Shown one piece after another: positions 54,502-64,000 of a stretch of 64,000 nt of DNA (the first letter of the stretch is position 1; every line of letters starts with the position of its first letter). The stretch comes from C-114 sp963719285 (GTDB lineage Bacteria > Chloroflexota > Limnocylindria > Limnocylindrales > CSP1-4): the NCBI GenBank assembly GCA_963719285.1, contig CAVRBO010000001.1:930001-994000 (forward strand), in the 5' to 3' direction. The notes below the pieces were generated by a model. The model had not been told where the DNA came from. It worked only from the letters and a program-made list of their open reading frames with translations, and searched no databases. The position numbers and the translations under genes are program-made.

Positions 54502-55527
54502 ATGACCGCCACACCGACTTCGCTCGACCTCGCGGAGCTCGTCGCCGCAACGGAGGGCGAGATCCTCCGTCTCGTGGCCGACCGGGACGACTCGACCCGC
54601 GGCCTGTACGAGCAGGTCCGCTACCACCTTGGCCTGGACGGCCCCGATGCGCCGGCCGGCAAGCGGATGCGCCCGCTCCTCGGTCTGCTGGCGTACGCGA
54701 GCATCACCGGGAGGTTCGAGCCGGCGCTGCCCGGCGCGGCGGCCGTCGAGCTCGGCCACAACTTCAGCCTCGTCCACGACGATATCGAGGACGGCGACAC
54801 CGAGCGCCGCCACCGGCCCACCCTCTGGTCCATCCACGGGGTCCCGCAGGCGATCAACACCGGCGACACGCTCTTCACGCTGAGCCGGATCGCGCTCCAT
54901 CGCCTCACCGATCTCGGGTTCTCCGACGCCAAGGTCCTCCGCCTGATGCGGCTGTACGACCTGACCTGCCTCGCCCTGTGCGAAGGCCAGTACATCGACA
55001 TCTGGACCTCCGAGCACGACACCGCGATGTCGGTCGAGCTGTACTTCGACATGATCGGCCGGAAGACCGCCTCGCTGATCGCCGCCTCGATCGAGGCGGG
55101 AGCGCTCCTGGCCACCGATGACGAGGAGGTCATCGCCCGGTATCGGGGCTTCGGCTGGGCCCTCGGGCTCGCCTTCCAGCTCAACGACGACCTGCTCGGG
55201 ATCTGGGGCGCCGAGCCGTCGACCGGCAAGGAGCCGTCCGACCTGGCCCGCCACAAGAAGACGCTGCCCGTCCTGTACGCGTTCGAGCACGGGACGGCCG
55301 AAGAGCGCGACCGCCTGGTCACGATCTACTCCACGTCGACGCCCAGCCGCGCCGAAGTGGACGAGGCGGTCGCGATCCTGGAGCGCACCGGCGCCCGCGA
55401 CTACACGCGCGACCAGGCCCGCCGCTACCGCGACGAGGCGCTGGCCGAGCTCGATGCGGCCGGGGTCGTGCTGCCCGAGGCACGCGAAGCGCTCGAATCG
55501 ATCATCGTCCGCGTCATCAGCGCATAA
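54502..55527 (+). CDS. Polyprenyl (geranylgeranyl-type) diphosphate synthase
   Basis: A 341-residue isoprenoid chain-elongating enzyme. The first aspartate-rich motif is LVHDDIEDGDTERRHRPT, the second FQLNDDLLGIWG, where a leading Asn replaces the common Asp, as in many actinobacterial and Chloroflexota synthases. GKRMRPLLGLLAY and the KTASLIAASIEAGALLA segment are also conserved. Products feed quinone, carotenoid or lipid synthesis; the chain length cannot be read. ATG at 54502; a TACACT box nine bases upstream suggests a near-leaderless transcript. Divergent from recO. Confidence 0.92.
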   Translation: MTATPTSLDLAELVAATEGEILRLVADRDDSTRGLYEQVRYHLGLDGPDAPAGKRMRPLLGLLAYASITGRFEPALPGAAAVELGHNFSLVHDDIEDGDTERRHRPTLWSIHGVPQAINTGDTLFTLSRIALHRLTDLGFSDAKVLRLMRLYDLTCLALCEGQYIDIWTSEHDTAMSVELYFDMIGRKTASLIAASIEAGALLATDDEEVIARYRGFGWALGLAFQLNDDLLGIWGAEPSTGKEPSDLARHKKTLPVLYAFEHGTAEERDRLVTIYSTSTPSRAEVDEAVAILERTGARDYTRDQARRYRDEALAELDAAGVVLPEAREALESIIVRVISA

Positions 55528-55589
55528 CCGGACTGCCGCGCGAGGCCCCGCCGGCGACGGCGCCGGGCGACCCGGCGCACGGAGGGACG

Positions 55590-56054
55590 ATGACGTCTGA
55601 GCTTGTCCACCTACGGGAGATCACGGACGCCGACCGCGCCGCGGTCCTCGCGCTGCACGTCGCGCCGGGCCAGGAGCGCTTCGTGGCCGGGGTGCGCGAA
55701 TCCATCGAAGAGGCTGCCGTCACGCCCGAGGCCAACCCCTGGTACCGGGCGATCTACGCGGGCGACGAGCCGGTCGGCTTCCTGATGCTCAGCTGGGACG
55801 TGACACCCGCGCCGGGCCTCTTCGGGCCGTGGTTCCTGTGGCGGCTCCTGATCGACGCCCGCCACCAGCGCAGGGGCTACGGCTGGGCCGCCCTGGAAGC
55901 CATCGCGGACCTGGTCCGCGCGGAGGGCGGTACCGAGCTGCTCACGAGCTACCAGCCGGGCGATGGCGGACCGTGGCCGTTCTACGAGAAGTTCGGGTTC
56001 CGTCCAACGGGCGAGCTCGACGGCACGGAGGTCCTCGTCAGCCTCGGCCTGTGA
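55590..56054 (+). CDS. GNAT-family N-acetyltransferase
   Basis: A 154-residue acetyl-CoA-dependent transferase. The fold shows HLREITDADRAAVLAL, a central PVGFLMLSWD strand, FLWRLLIDARHQRRGYGWAA as the acetyl-CoA-binding motif A (RxxGxG/A type) and PWPFYEKFGFRPTGELDG at the end. The pattern resembles spermine/spermidine or small-molecule acetyltransferases (PaiA/BltD group). GGAGG lies four bases before the ATG. It follows the prenyl synthase by 62 bases and may be cotranscribed. Confidence 0.85.
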   Translation: MTSELVHLREITDADRAAVLALHVAPGQERFVAGVRESIEEAAVTPEANPWYRAIYAGDEPVGFLMLSWDVTPAPGLFGPWFLWRLLIDARHQRRGYGWAALEAIADLVRAEGGTELLTSYQPGDGGPWPFYEKFGFRPTGELDGTEVLVSLGL

Positions 56055-56151
56055 CGTCCGGTCGGCCGGGACCAGGACCGGACCGCCGAGCATGGCTCCC
56101 GAGCGAAGGCGCCGCGCTGACCCGGCCCACGGGAAGGGCGTAAGAGCCGTC

Positions 56152-57203
56152 CTAGTACGTCACCGTGATGGTCCGGCCCGGGCCGTCCACCCGGATGTGG
56201 CCGCCGATCGGGATGACCAGCTGCGGGTCGGTGTGCCCGAGGTCCACGTCGAACACCATGACCGGCTCGCGCCCGTATGCCGCGAAGGCCGCCAGGACCG
56301 CGTCGCGCTGGTCGCGCCGGAACACCCGGCGCGACGCGGCGTCCAGCGGCTGCTCGAAGCTCCACGCCTTCGGACGGCCCGCCAGGACCGCGTCGAACGC
56401 CGCCAGGAGCCCGCGCTCGCCGAAGCTGCGCAGGACGCGACCGACGTCGGTCGCCGACGGCATCTCCTCGGAGGTCTCGATGACGAGGACGCCTCCGTCC
56501 AACGCCCCGGGCGGCGGGATCCCCCGCCCCGCCATCGCCAGCCACGAGAGGATCTCGAGGTTGCCGCCCCAGGCGATCCCCTCGACGACCCGGTCGGCAC
56601 CCTGCCACGTCCACGGGTCGGCCGGCTCGAGGGTCGGCACGGACGCGAACGTCGCGGGGTCCGACCAGGGGCGATCCATCTCGCCGAACGCCTCCGCCTG
56701 CGTCAGCGCGTAGGGCCCGGACGTGAACAGGGCGGCCTCGAGCGATCCCCGCGTGAGCGGGTGCATCGCTCCGGGACGGCCGAACTGGACCATGACCGAC
56801 CCGCCGTGGAAGGCGACCACGCCGCACTCCCACAGCAGCGCGAGCAGGTTCGTATTGTCGCTGTAGCCGAAGAACGGCTTGGGATTCGCCCGGATCAGGG
56901 CGCGATCGAGGTGCGGCAGCACCGCGATCTGGTCATCGCCGCCGATGCTGGTCAGGATGGCGGCGATCGTCGGGTCGGCGAAGGCCGCGTGGATGTCGGC
57001 CGCGCGATCGGCCGGCGAGGATCCCATCCGGCGAGTCGTCGGGTACTCCACCGGGACGAGACCGAAGTCGTCGCGCAACCTGGTCAGGCCGAGCTCGAAC
57101 GGCAGCGGGAACAGGCCTGGCAGGCCCGAGGACGGCGAGAGGACGGCTACGCGGTCGCCCCGTTTCGGCTTGGCCGGATAGCGCGGTGACGGGGCGGACG
57201 CCG

Positions 57204-57207
<4 letters not shown>
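56152..57207 (-). CDS. S66 family LD-carboxypeptidase/MccF-like peptidase with CTG start
   Basis: A 351-residue serine peptidase of the LD-carboxypeptidase/microcin-immunity group. The N-terminal strand RGDRVAVLSPSSGL, the IGGDDQIAVLPHLDRALIRA and FFGYSDNTNLLALLWECGVV elements (Ser nucleophile of GYSD) and the C-terminal GHTDPQLVIPIGGHIRVD with the catalytic His are present. The catalytic Glu is probably in WGGNLEIL. The conserved first strand requires a start upstream of any ATG/GTG in frame; a CTG at 57207 overlapping the TGA of the CorC gene, behind AGGAGG, is the only fitting start. Roles include peptidoglycan recycling or peptide-antibiotic immunity. Confidence 0.88.
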
Positions 57208-58549
<1,342 letters not shown>

Positions 58550-58553
<4 letters not shown>

Positions 58554-59962
58554 CGCTCCGTGCCGCCGTCGTCGAGGACGCGCGATCGCGGTTCGCGGAT
58601 CCGGGCCGGCACCCCGACGGCGAGCTTGCCGGGCGGGACGTCGTGGGTGACCACCGCGCCCGCGCCGGTCTTGGCCTCGTCGCCGATCTCGAGGGGCGCC
58701 ACGAGCATCGAATCGACGCCCAGGAAGACGTGCTCGCCGATGCGGGTCCGGTGCTTGCGCTGCCCGTCGTAGTTGGCGGTGATCGTGCCCGCCCCCACGT
58801 TCGTCCGGGCCCCCACGTCCGCGTCGCCGAGGTAGCTCATGTGGTGCTGCTGGACGCCCTCGCCCAGGCGGGTGTTCTTGATCTCGGCGTAGTTGCCCAT
58901 CTTGACCCGGTCGCCGATCGTGCTGCCCGGGCGGACGTGGCTGAACGGCCCGATCTCGACCTCGTCGCCCACGGTCGAGGACTCCACCACGCTCTGGACG
59001 ATCCGGCAGTCGCGGCCCACGGCGGTGTCGACGATGTCCGAGCCCGACCCGACGAGCGTGCCCTCCCCGATCCGTGTCCGGCCGCGCAGGCGGACGTTCG
59101 CCTCGAGGGTCACGTCCCGGGCCAGCTCGACCGACGGCTCGATGTACGCCGTCGAGGGGTCCTGCATCGTCACCCCGGCGAGCAGGTGGCGCTCGTTGAT
59201 CTCCGCCCGCAGATCGCCCTCCGCCTCGGCCAGCTGGAGGCGGTCGTTGATGCCGAGCAGCCGGCCGTCGTCCTCCACGACGATCGCGGTCACCCCTGCC
59301 CCGTCCTCGTGGGCGAACCGGACGAGGTCGGTCAGGTACAGCTCGCCGCTGGCCGGCGATGGGCGCAGGTCGCCGATGCGCCGGCGCAGCCACGCGGCGT
59401 CGAAGGCGTAGATGCCGGCGTTGATCTCGGCGATGTCCAGCTGCTCGTCCGTGGCGTCCTTGGCCTCGACGATGCCGGTCACGGCCCCGTCGGCGTCCCG
59501 GACGACCCGCCCGAGCGATCCCGGCTCACCGGTCTCCACGCTCGTGATCGCGACCGCCGCGCCGGCCGCCCGTCGTTCGGTGAGGAGCGCGCCGGGCAGC
59601 TCCGGATGCATCCGTGGCACGTCGCCGTTCAGGACGAGGACCACGTCCGCGCCGGTCGGGACCGCCGCGAGGCCGGACCGGACCGCGTCGCCGGTCCCGA
59701 TCGGTGTGGCCTGCAGCGCGAAGTCGGCGACCTCGGCGAAGACGTCACGAGTCGCCTCGGTCGCGGGCGAATAGACCACCACCGGGCGGCCGCCCGTCGA
59801 CGCGACCGCGACGTCGAGGACGTAGCCGAGCATCGGCCGGCCGAGGAGCGGATGGAGGAGCTTGGGCAGGCTCGACCGCATGCGCGTGCCCAGCCCGGCG
59901 GCCAGGACGACCGCGACCGCCCGTTCGCCCGACGCGGCGGGTTCAGCCATATCGGTGTTCAC
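58550..59962 (-). CDS. glmU: Bifunctional GlmU (GlcNAc-1-P uridyltransferase / GlcN-1-P acetyltransferase)
   Basis: Makes UDP-GlcNAc for peptidoglycan. The N-terminal pyrophosphorylase domain has LAAGLGTRMRSSLPKLLHPL, LVLNGDVPRM and AEINAGIYAFDAAWL. The C-terminal left-handed beta helix has the hexapeptide repeats and the catalytic His region MGNYAEIKNTRLGEGVQQHH, MSYLGDADVGARTNVGAGT, ITANYDGQRKHRTRIGEHVF. The start is the ATG at 59962 or four codons on (MAEPAAS). It is the first gene of the glmU-corC-S66 run, with a TTGACA promoter 60-90 bases upstream. Confidence 0.95.
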
Positions 59963-60021
59963 GCCGGTCGGTGAGCGGTGAGGCCGGCGAGGGGGGTTCG
60001 ATGGTCATCGTTGGGTCGTGA

Positions 60022-60051
60022 AGCGTAGGAGCGGCCCGACGGGAGTGTCAA
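60022..60051 (-). promoter_or_regulatory. Sigma-70-type promoter of the glmU operon
   Basis: On the minus strand a perfect TTGACA (60046-60051) and TACGCT (60022-60027) are separated by 18 bases. The transcript would have a leader of about 50 bases. This is the clearest two-box promoter in the window and half of an inverted repeat overlaps its spacer. Confidence 0.65.
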
Positions 60052-60135
60052 CCGCGGCTTCCCGCTCCGGACGGCACGCCCGGCGTGCGAGACAGCGGGC
60101 GTAGACCAATTCCGCCATCCCCGACCTCCCGTCGG
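60036..60135 (-). other. tRNA-Leu-like D-arm remnant inside a 10-bp inverted repeat
   Basis: The minus strand contains GGGATGGCGGAATTGG and then TCTACGC (about 60100-60122), which resembles the D-arm and A-box of tRNA-Leu. But no anticodon stem, T-arm or acceptor pair can be formed, so it is not a working tRNA. CCGACGGGAG and CTCCCGTCGG flank the block at a distance of 80 bases. A palindromic GCACGCCCGGCGTGC and a repeated CGGCACGCCCGGCGT occur inside and next to it. Confidence 0.4.
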
Positions 60136-60183
60136 CACGCCCGGCGTAGCGCCAGGTCCGGCGAGCGGAACCAGGGTCGCGCC

Positions 60184-60711
60184 TCAGCGGGAGCCGGGTC
60201 CGCTCGCCGTACGCCCGGTCGAGATGGCCCGCCGGATCTGATCCGCATGGTCGTGGCAATGGGCGGCATAGATCTGCAGCCAGTCCTCCACGCCGTAGCG
60301 GCCCGACTCGGTGTGGACGCCCTCGCGGCCCCATTGCTCCTCGGTCAGGTGCTCCAGGATCTGGAGCGTGGTCTCGCGGGCGGCATCGACCGCGGCGAGC
60401 GACGGAGCGATCGCGCGGTCGTCGTAGAACAGGCGCCGGGCGAACGTCGGTTCGTCATAGCCCTCGATGACCGGGTGGTCCTCCGCGATGAGCCGGCGCA
60501 GCCGCATCGCCGACATCATCTCGCTGTCGGCCAGGTGGTGGACGACCATCCGGGCGGTCCACGCGTCCGGTGCGGCCGGCGGCGCGTCCAGGTCGGCCTC
60601 GGTCGCGCCCTCGAGCACCTCGAGCACGGCCCGATGCCCGTCCCGGTACCTGGCGATGAGCGCGTCGCGCTCGGCCCCCGTGAGGCGGATGGCGGACGGC
60701 TGGTCGCTCAT
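60184..60711 (-). CDS. DinB-superfamily protein
   Basis: A 175-residue four-helix bundle of the DinB/YfiT type: MTG-like start MSDQPSAIRLTGAERDALIA, WTARMVVHHLADSEMMSAMR with the first metal-binding His, and EDWLQIYAAHCHDHADQIRR with the paired His ligands. Members are thiol-dependent or metal-dependent transferases of mostly unknown substrate. It is the last gene of the tsaD-rsmA-ispE-ridA-dinB run, its ATG overlapping the ridA stop. Confidence 0.8.
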   Translation of the reverse strand: MSDQPSAIRLTGAERDALIARYRDGHRAVLEVLEGATEADLDAPPAAPDAWTARMVVHHLADSEMMSAMRLRRLIAEDHPVIEGYDEPTFARRLFYDDRAIAPSLAAVDAARETTLQILEHLTEEQWGREGVHTESGRYGVEDWLQIYAAHCHDHADQIRRAISTGRTASGPGSR

Positions 60712-61094
60712 GACCGGCGGATCGCCGTCGCTTCGATCTCGATCCGGGCGCCCTTGGGCAGCGCCCCGACCGCGAACGTGGAGCGGGCGGGCGGCGGGTC
60801 CGGCATCCGCCGGCCGTAGACGGCGTTGACGGCGGCGAAGTCGGCGATGTCCGCGAGGAAGAGCGTCGTCTTGACGACATCGGCCCACGTGCAGCCGCCG
60901 GCCTCGAGCACCGCCGTGAGGTTCAGGAGGGCTCGCTCGGCCTGCGCTTCGACGCCGCCGTCGACGAGTTCGCCGGTCGCCGGGTCGAGGCCGATCTGGC
61001 CGGAGCAGAACACGAGGCCATCGGTGAAGATGCCCTGGCTGTACGGCCCGATGGCGGCCGGGGCGTCGGGCGTGCGGATCGCGTCGCGGATCAT
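60708..61094 (-). CDS. ridA: RidA family enamine/imine deaminase
   Basis: A 128-residue enzyme that hydrolyses reactive 2-aminoacrylate-type enamines. Family features are IGPYSQGIFTDGLVFCSGQI, GVEAQAERALLNLTAVLEAG, DVVKTTLFLADIADFAAVN, the substrate-binding Arg in PPPARSTFAVGALPKGA and the Glu in RIEIEATAIR. The start is the ATG at 61094, overlapping the ispE stop (ATGA). Confidence 0.93.
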   Translation of the reverse strand: MIRDAIRTPDAPAAIGPYSQGIFTDGLVFCSGQIGLDPATGELVDGGVEAQAERALLNLTAVLEAGGCTWADVVKTTLFLADIADFAAVNAVYGRRMPDPPPARSTFAVGALPKGARIEIEATAIRRS

Positions 61095-62143
61095 GCTCCC
61101 TCCTCGGGGCTGTCTGGGGCCGTGGCCGGTGTCCTGGCGAGGGTCGTCGCGATGACCGACGGTGCGCCCCCGGGGAATGTCACCGTGCCATCGCCGACGG
61201 CGGCACGGACGACATCGGCGGCCGTGCCGGCCTCCGCCAGCGAAGGATAGAGCGCCCAGGCCGTGGGCCCCGAGCCGGATTGACCGATGGGACGGCCAAG
61301 GAGCCGGCCGAGCGAACGACGGAACCCGATGAGCTCCGGCAGCACCGCGGCGGTGGCGGGGAACAGGTCGTTGGCCACGGCGAGGACCCCCGCCCGCTCG
61401 ACGAGACGGGCCGAGCTGAGCCCGCCCGCCAGCTCCGAGGCGAGATGGGACGACGAGCGCCGCGTCGCGCCAGGGTCGCGTGGACCGGCACCTTCGTCGA
61501 AGGCCGCGAAGACCGCGCCCGTCGAGACCGCGACCGACGGCGTCACGAGGAGGACGCCCGGCGGCGGTCCGGTGACCGGGGCCAGCGGGGTGCACCGTTC
61601 GCCGCGGCCCTCGACCAGCGCCGGGCCGCCCGCGAGGAAGAACGGCACGTCCGACCCGATCCGGGCCGCGATCTCGAGACGGGTCGTCGGGTCGAGCTCG
61701 GCACCCCAGGCCTCCAGGGCACCGTCCAGGGCGGCCGCCGCGTCACTGCTGCCGCCGGCGAGTCCGGCCGCCACGGGGATGCGCTTGTCGAGCCGGACCG
61801 CCAGCGCCGGCGCCGGCCCGGACGCGGGGCCTGCCGGTCCGCCGAGATCGACCCAGCCGGCCCCCACGGCCCGGCGCGCCTCGGCGATCGCGCGCAGGAC
61901 GAGGTTGTCCGCCGCGGGACCCGGGTCGTGGCCCTCCACGTGGAGGGTGTCCGTCCCGGCCGGCGCTCGGGCGAGGGTGAGCACGTCGGCGAGGTCGAGC
62001 GGGACCATGACCGAGTGGAGGTCGTGGAACCCGTCCCGGTTCCTGCCGAGCACTGCGAGGGTCAGGTTGAGCTTGGCCGGCGCGAGCCGGATGACCGGTG
62101 CGAGTCGCCGCGCGGCATCCGGAGCGCCGGGCTGCCCGATCAC
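61091..62143 (-). CDS. ispE: 4-diphosphocytidyl-2-C-methyl-D-erythritol kinase (IspE)
   Basis: GHMP kinase of the MEP isoprenoid pathway. A 350-residue protein with the N-terminal APAKLNLTLAVLGRNRDGFH element, the ATP-binding IPVAAGLAGGSSDAAAALDG loop and the C-terminal PIGQSGSGPTAWALYPS motif. A GTG at 62143 overlapping the rsmA stop (GTGA) is the start; it leaves 16 extra residues before the conserved strand. The presence of the MEP pathway fits the nearby prenyl synthase. Confidence 0.92.
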   Translation of the reverse strand: MIGQPGAPDAARRLAPVIRLAPAKLNLTLAVLGRNRDGFHDLHSVMVPLDLADVLTLARAPAGTDTLHVEGHDPGPAADNLVLRAIAEARRAVGAGWVDLGGPAGPASGPAPALAVRLDKRIPVAAGLAGGSSDAAAALDGALEAWGAELDPTTRLEIAARIGSDVPFFLAGGPALVEGRGERCTPLAPVTGPPPGVLLVTPSVAVSTGAVFAAFDEGAGPRDPGATRRSSSHLASELAGGLSSARLVERAGVLAVANDLFPATAAVLPELIGFRRSLGRLLGRPIGQSGSGPTAWALYPSLAEAGTAADVVRAAVGDGTVTFPGGAPSVIATTLARTPATAPDSPEEGA

Positions 62144-63123
62144 CGCCCGGGCCCATCGCCGGACGCCGGGCCCGTCGCGTCCGGTCCGGGGTCGTGCGGA
62201 TGGCGCCGGCCGCGCCGATCGGGACCGATCGGACCGAGCGTGGACCGGAGGGCCAGCCACTCCCCGACCGAGAGCGTCTGCGGTCGCCGGGTCGGGGCGA
62301 TGCCGGTCGCCGCGAGCGCGGCGTCGACACGCGCCGGCGCGATCGGGAGCTGCCGCGTCAGCACGTTGTGGATCATCTTGCGCCGCTCGCGGAACGAAGC
62401 CTGGACGAGGCGCCAGAAGTCGTCGACCTCCTCCGCCGAGAGGGCCGAGAGCGGGCCATCGCGGAGCGGCTCGACGGCGATGACCGCCGAATCGACGCTC
62501 GGCTCCGGCTCGAACGCGCCGGGCGGGACCCGGAAGGCGACGCGGACAGCCGCATGGGCCTGCACGAAGACCGACAGGTAGCTCATCGCCCCCGGAGGAG
62601 CGGCGATCCGCTCGGCGACCTCGCGCTGGACCATGAGCACGGCCCGGGCGGGCCGAGGCTCGGCCTCGAGCAGCCGATGGAGGATCGGGCTCGTCACGTG
62701 GTACGGCAGGTTGGCGACGACGTCGTAGGGCGGAGCAAGGAGGGCGGTCAGGTCCTGGTCGAGCGCATCGCCCTCGATGAGACGCAGCCCGCCGGGGGCC
62801 GCCGCGTCCGCGTCGGCCAGGGCGAGCTCGTCGACGAACGCCGAGCGCACCCGGGCCGCGAGCGCCCGGTCGAGCTCGACGGCCGTTACCGTGGCGCCGG
62901 CCGCGAGGAGGCCGCCCGTCAGGATCCCGAGTCCGGGCCCGATCTCAAGGACGCGCCGACCCGGGGTGGGAGCCGCTTCGGCGAGGATCGCGTCGAGCAC
63001 GTCGATGTCGGCGAGGAAGTTCTGCGAGAGCGCGTGGCGGGCGTGGAGGCCCGCCTCCTTCAGGGTCCGCCGGACGGCATCTGCGTCGAGGCGGGGCGGG
63101 CGCGTGCCGATGGGGCCGGTCAT
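62140..63123 (-). CDS. rsmA: 16S rRNA (adenine1518/1519-N6)-dimethyltransferase
   Basis: Dimethylates two adenines near the 3' end of 16S rRNA. A 327-residue protein with HALSQNFLADIDVLDAILAE, the SAM-binding VLEIGPGLGILTGGLLAAGA, TAVELDRALA, the target-adenine motif NLPYHVTSPILHRLLE and QREVAERI. The C-terminal ~30 residues (RRGRRHPHDPGPDATG) are not conserved. ATG overlaps the tsaD stop; ispE follows, which is a common rsmA-ispE pairing. Confidence 0.94.
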   Translation of the reverse strand: MTGPIGTRPPRLDADAVRRTLKEAGLHARHALSQNFLADIDVLDAILAEAAPTPGRRVLEIGPGLGILTGGLLAAGATVTAVELDRALAARVRSAFVDELALADADAAAPGGLRLIEGDALDQDLTALLAPPYDVVANLPYHVTSPILHRLLEAEPRPARAVLMVQREVAERIAAPPGAMSYLSVFVQAHAAVRVAFRVPPGAFEPEPSVDSAVIAVEPLRDGPLSALSAEEVDDFWRLVQASFRERRKMIHNVLTRQLPIAPARVDAALAATGIAPTRRPQTLSVGEWLALRSTLGPIGPDRRGRRHPHDPGPDATGPASGDGPGR

Positions 63124-64000
63124 GGGTGGGCCAGCGGCAGCGACGGGCGGGCGTCGAGCTCGAGGCCTGCCCGCTCGCCCGCGGCGAACCGGCGCGCTCC
63201 GGCCGCCCCGATCATCGCCCCGTTGTCCGTGCACAGGCCGGGCCGCGGCACGATGAGCGGCAGGTCGGACTCCGCCGCCCTCGCGGCCAGGCGCCCGCGC
63301 AGCGCGCTGTTCGCGGCCACGCCACCGCCGAGCACGATCGACCGGGCGCCGGTCGCCTCGGCCGCCCGCATGGTCTTCGCGACGAGGACGTCCACCACCG
63401 ACTCCTGGAACCCGAACGCGAGCTCGGCGACCGTCGCGTCGTCGAGGCGCGCTTCGGGGTCGCCGGGTGGCAGCCCTTCGTCCGCGCGGGCCGCATCGAC
63501 GATCCGGCGCGCCGCGGTCTTGAGCCCGCTGAAACTGAAGTCGTAGCTGTCGCCGAGCCAGGCGCGCGGGAACGCGACATCCCGGCGGACCGCGCCCGCG
63601 GCCGCCTTCTGGATGGCCGGGCCGCCGGGGTAGCCGAGGCCGAGGAGGCGGCCGACCTTGTCGAACGCCTCGCCCGCGGCGTCATCGACGGTCGTGCCGA
63701 GCAGGCGGTAGGTCAGGTGGTCGCTCATCGTGACGAGGAACGTGTGGCCGCCGCTCACGACGAGCGCGACGAGCGGGAACGTCGGCTCGGGCGGATCGGT
63801 CCCGCGGTCGGCCAGCCAGGCGGCGTACACGTGGCCCTCGAGGTGGTTGACCCCGATGAGCGGCTTGTCGTGGACCCACGCGAGCGCCTTGGCGAAGTTG
63901 ATGCCGACGAGGAGGGAGCCCGCCAGGCCCGGGCCGTAGGTCACCGCCACGGCGTCGATGTCGGGCCAGCCCACGGCGGCGTCGGTCAGTGCCGCGTCGA
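63120..64000 (-). CDS. tsaD: tRNA N6-threonylcarbamoyladenosine synthase TsaD, 5' part missing
   Basis: Kinase-like enzyme that adds threonylcarbamoyl to A37 of ANN-reading tRNAs. The visible part holds VAVTYGPGLAGSLLVGINFA, the metal-binding HLEGHVYAAWL (HxxxH), VSGGHTFLVTM, the FSGLKTAARRIV segment, LGGGVAANSALRGRL and the final CTDNGAMIGAAG. The frame continues to the window edge in DAALTDAAVGWPDID, so about 40-60 N-terminal residues lie outside. First gene of the tsaD-rsmA-ispE-ridA-dinB run within the window. Confidence 0.95.
   Translation of the reverse strand, partial: DAALTDAAVGWPDIDAVAVTYGPGLAGSLLVGINFAKALAWVHDKPLIGVNHLEGHVYAAWLADRGTDPPEPTFPLVALVVSGGHTFLVTMSDHLTYRLLGTTVDDAAGEAFDKVGRLLGLGYPGGPAIQKAAAGAVRRDVAFPRAWLGDSYDFSFSGLKTAARRIVDAARADEGLPPGDPEARLDDATVAELAFGFQESVVDVLVAKTMRAAEATGARSIVLGGGVAANSALRGRLAARAAESDLPLIVPRPGLCTDNGAMIGAAGARRFAAGERAGLELDARPSLPLAHP

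Noticed and set aside
60053..60135. A functional tRNA-Leu gene on the minus strand.
   Set aside because: Only the D-arm region matches; no anticodon stem-loop, T-arm or acceptor stem can be paired.

Overview
The window looks like a chromosomal piece of a very GC-rich bacterium (roughly 70% G+C, strong G/C preference at third codon positions). The best guess is Chloroflexota (Limnocylindria/Ellin6529-like), with a distant Actinomycetota relative as the alternative. Reasons: single-chain glycyl-tRNA synthetase, a UvrD2-type helicase with an HRDC domain, PPDK, short-form 6-phosphogluconate dehydrogenase, no outer-membrane genes, and many apparently leaderless genes. Taxonomy is an inference.

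Left part (1-28 kb): metabolic and secreted functions. In order these are a partial arrestin-fold protein, a short decayed relic of a contractile sheath gene, a frameshifted UvrD2-like helicase, an S9 peptidase, a TPM-domain membrane protein, a frameshifted serine beta-lactamase-family protein, a three-subunit molybdenum hydroxylase (small, FAD and molybdopterin subunits, translationally coupled), a secreted glycosidase-like protein, a Tat-exported arylsulfotransferase-like protein, a galactoside module (GH36 and GH2 enzymes with a divergent Gfo/Idh/MocA oxidoreductase), an HtrA-like protease, 6-phosphogluconate dehydrogenase, a GIY-YIG protein, a NarL/histidine kinase pair and two tiny Flp-type pilins.

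Middle (28.5-45.9 kb): a minus-strand contractile injection system (CIS, phage-tail-like) locus of about 17 kb. Transcription runs from a NarL-type regulator and a degenerate receiver-like protein through a DUF4255/Pvc16-type cap, the sheath, two tube paralogues, a tail-assembly-chaperone-like protein, a DUF6760-like peptide, a third tube paralogue, a giant 11-residue-repeat protein (candidate tape measure), LysM hub protein, VgrG-like spike, gp25, gpJ-like and tail-protein-I-like baseplate proteins. It ends with three membrane proteins, two of which look suited to anchor the baseplate to the cell membrane. No AAA+ ATPase, PAAR tip, fibre or toxin gene lies in the cluster. The repeat protein carries three copies of a 528-bp unit with no base differences that I could find by eye, which suggests recent amplification and possibly variable particle length.

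Right part (46-64 kb): housekeeping. Zn-dependent alcohol dehydrogenase, PPDK, a ferredoxin-NADP reductase-like enzyme, two small membrane proteins, glyS, recO, a prenyl diphosphate synthase, a GNAT acetyltransferase, and two tightly coupled minus-strand runs: tsaD-rsmA-ispE-ridA-dinB and glmU-corC-S66 peptidase, the latter behind a good TTGACA promoter.

Cross-cutting signals: a TANNNT box exactly six bases before the start codon recurs at many genes without a Shine-Dalgarno sequence, indicating leaderless transcripts. CTG starts overlapping the upstream TGA recur at two genes. Two perfect 20-bp tandem duplications sit at or just after stop codons. Two genes carry single-base frameshifts that could be real or assembly errors.
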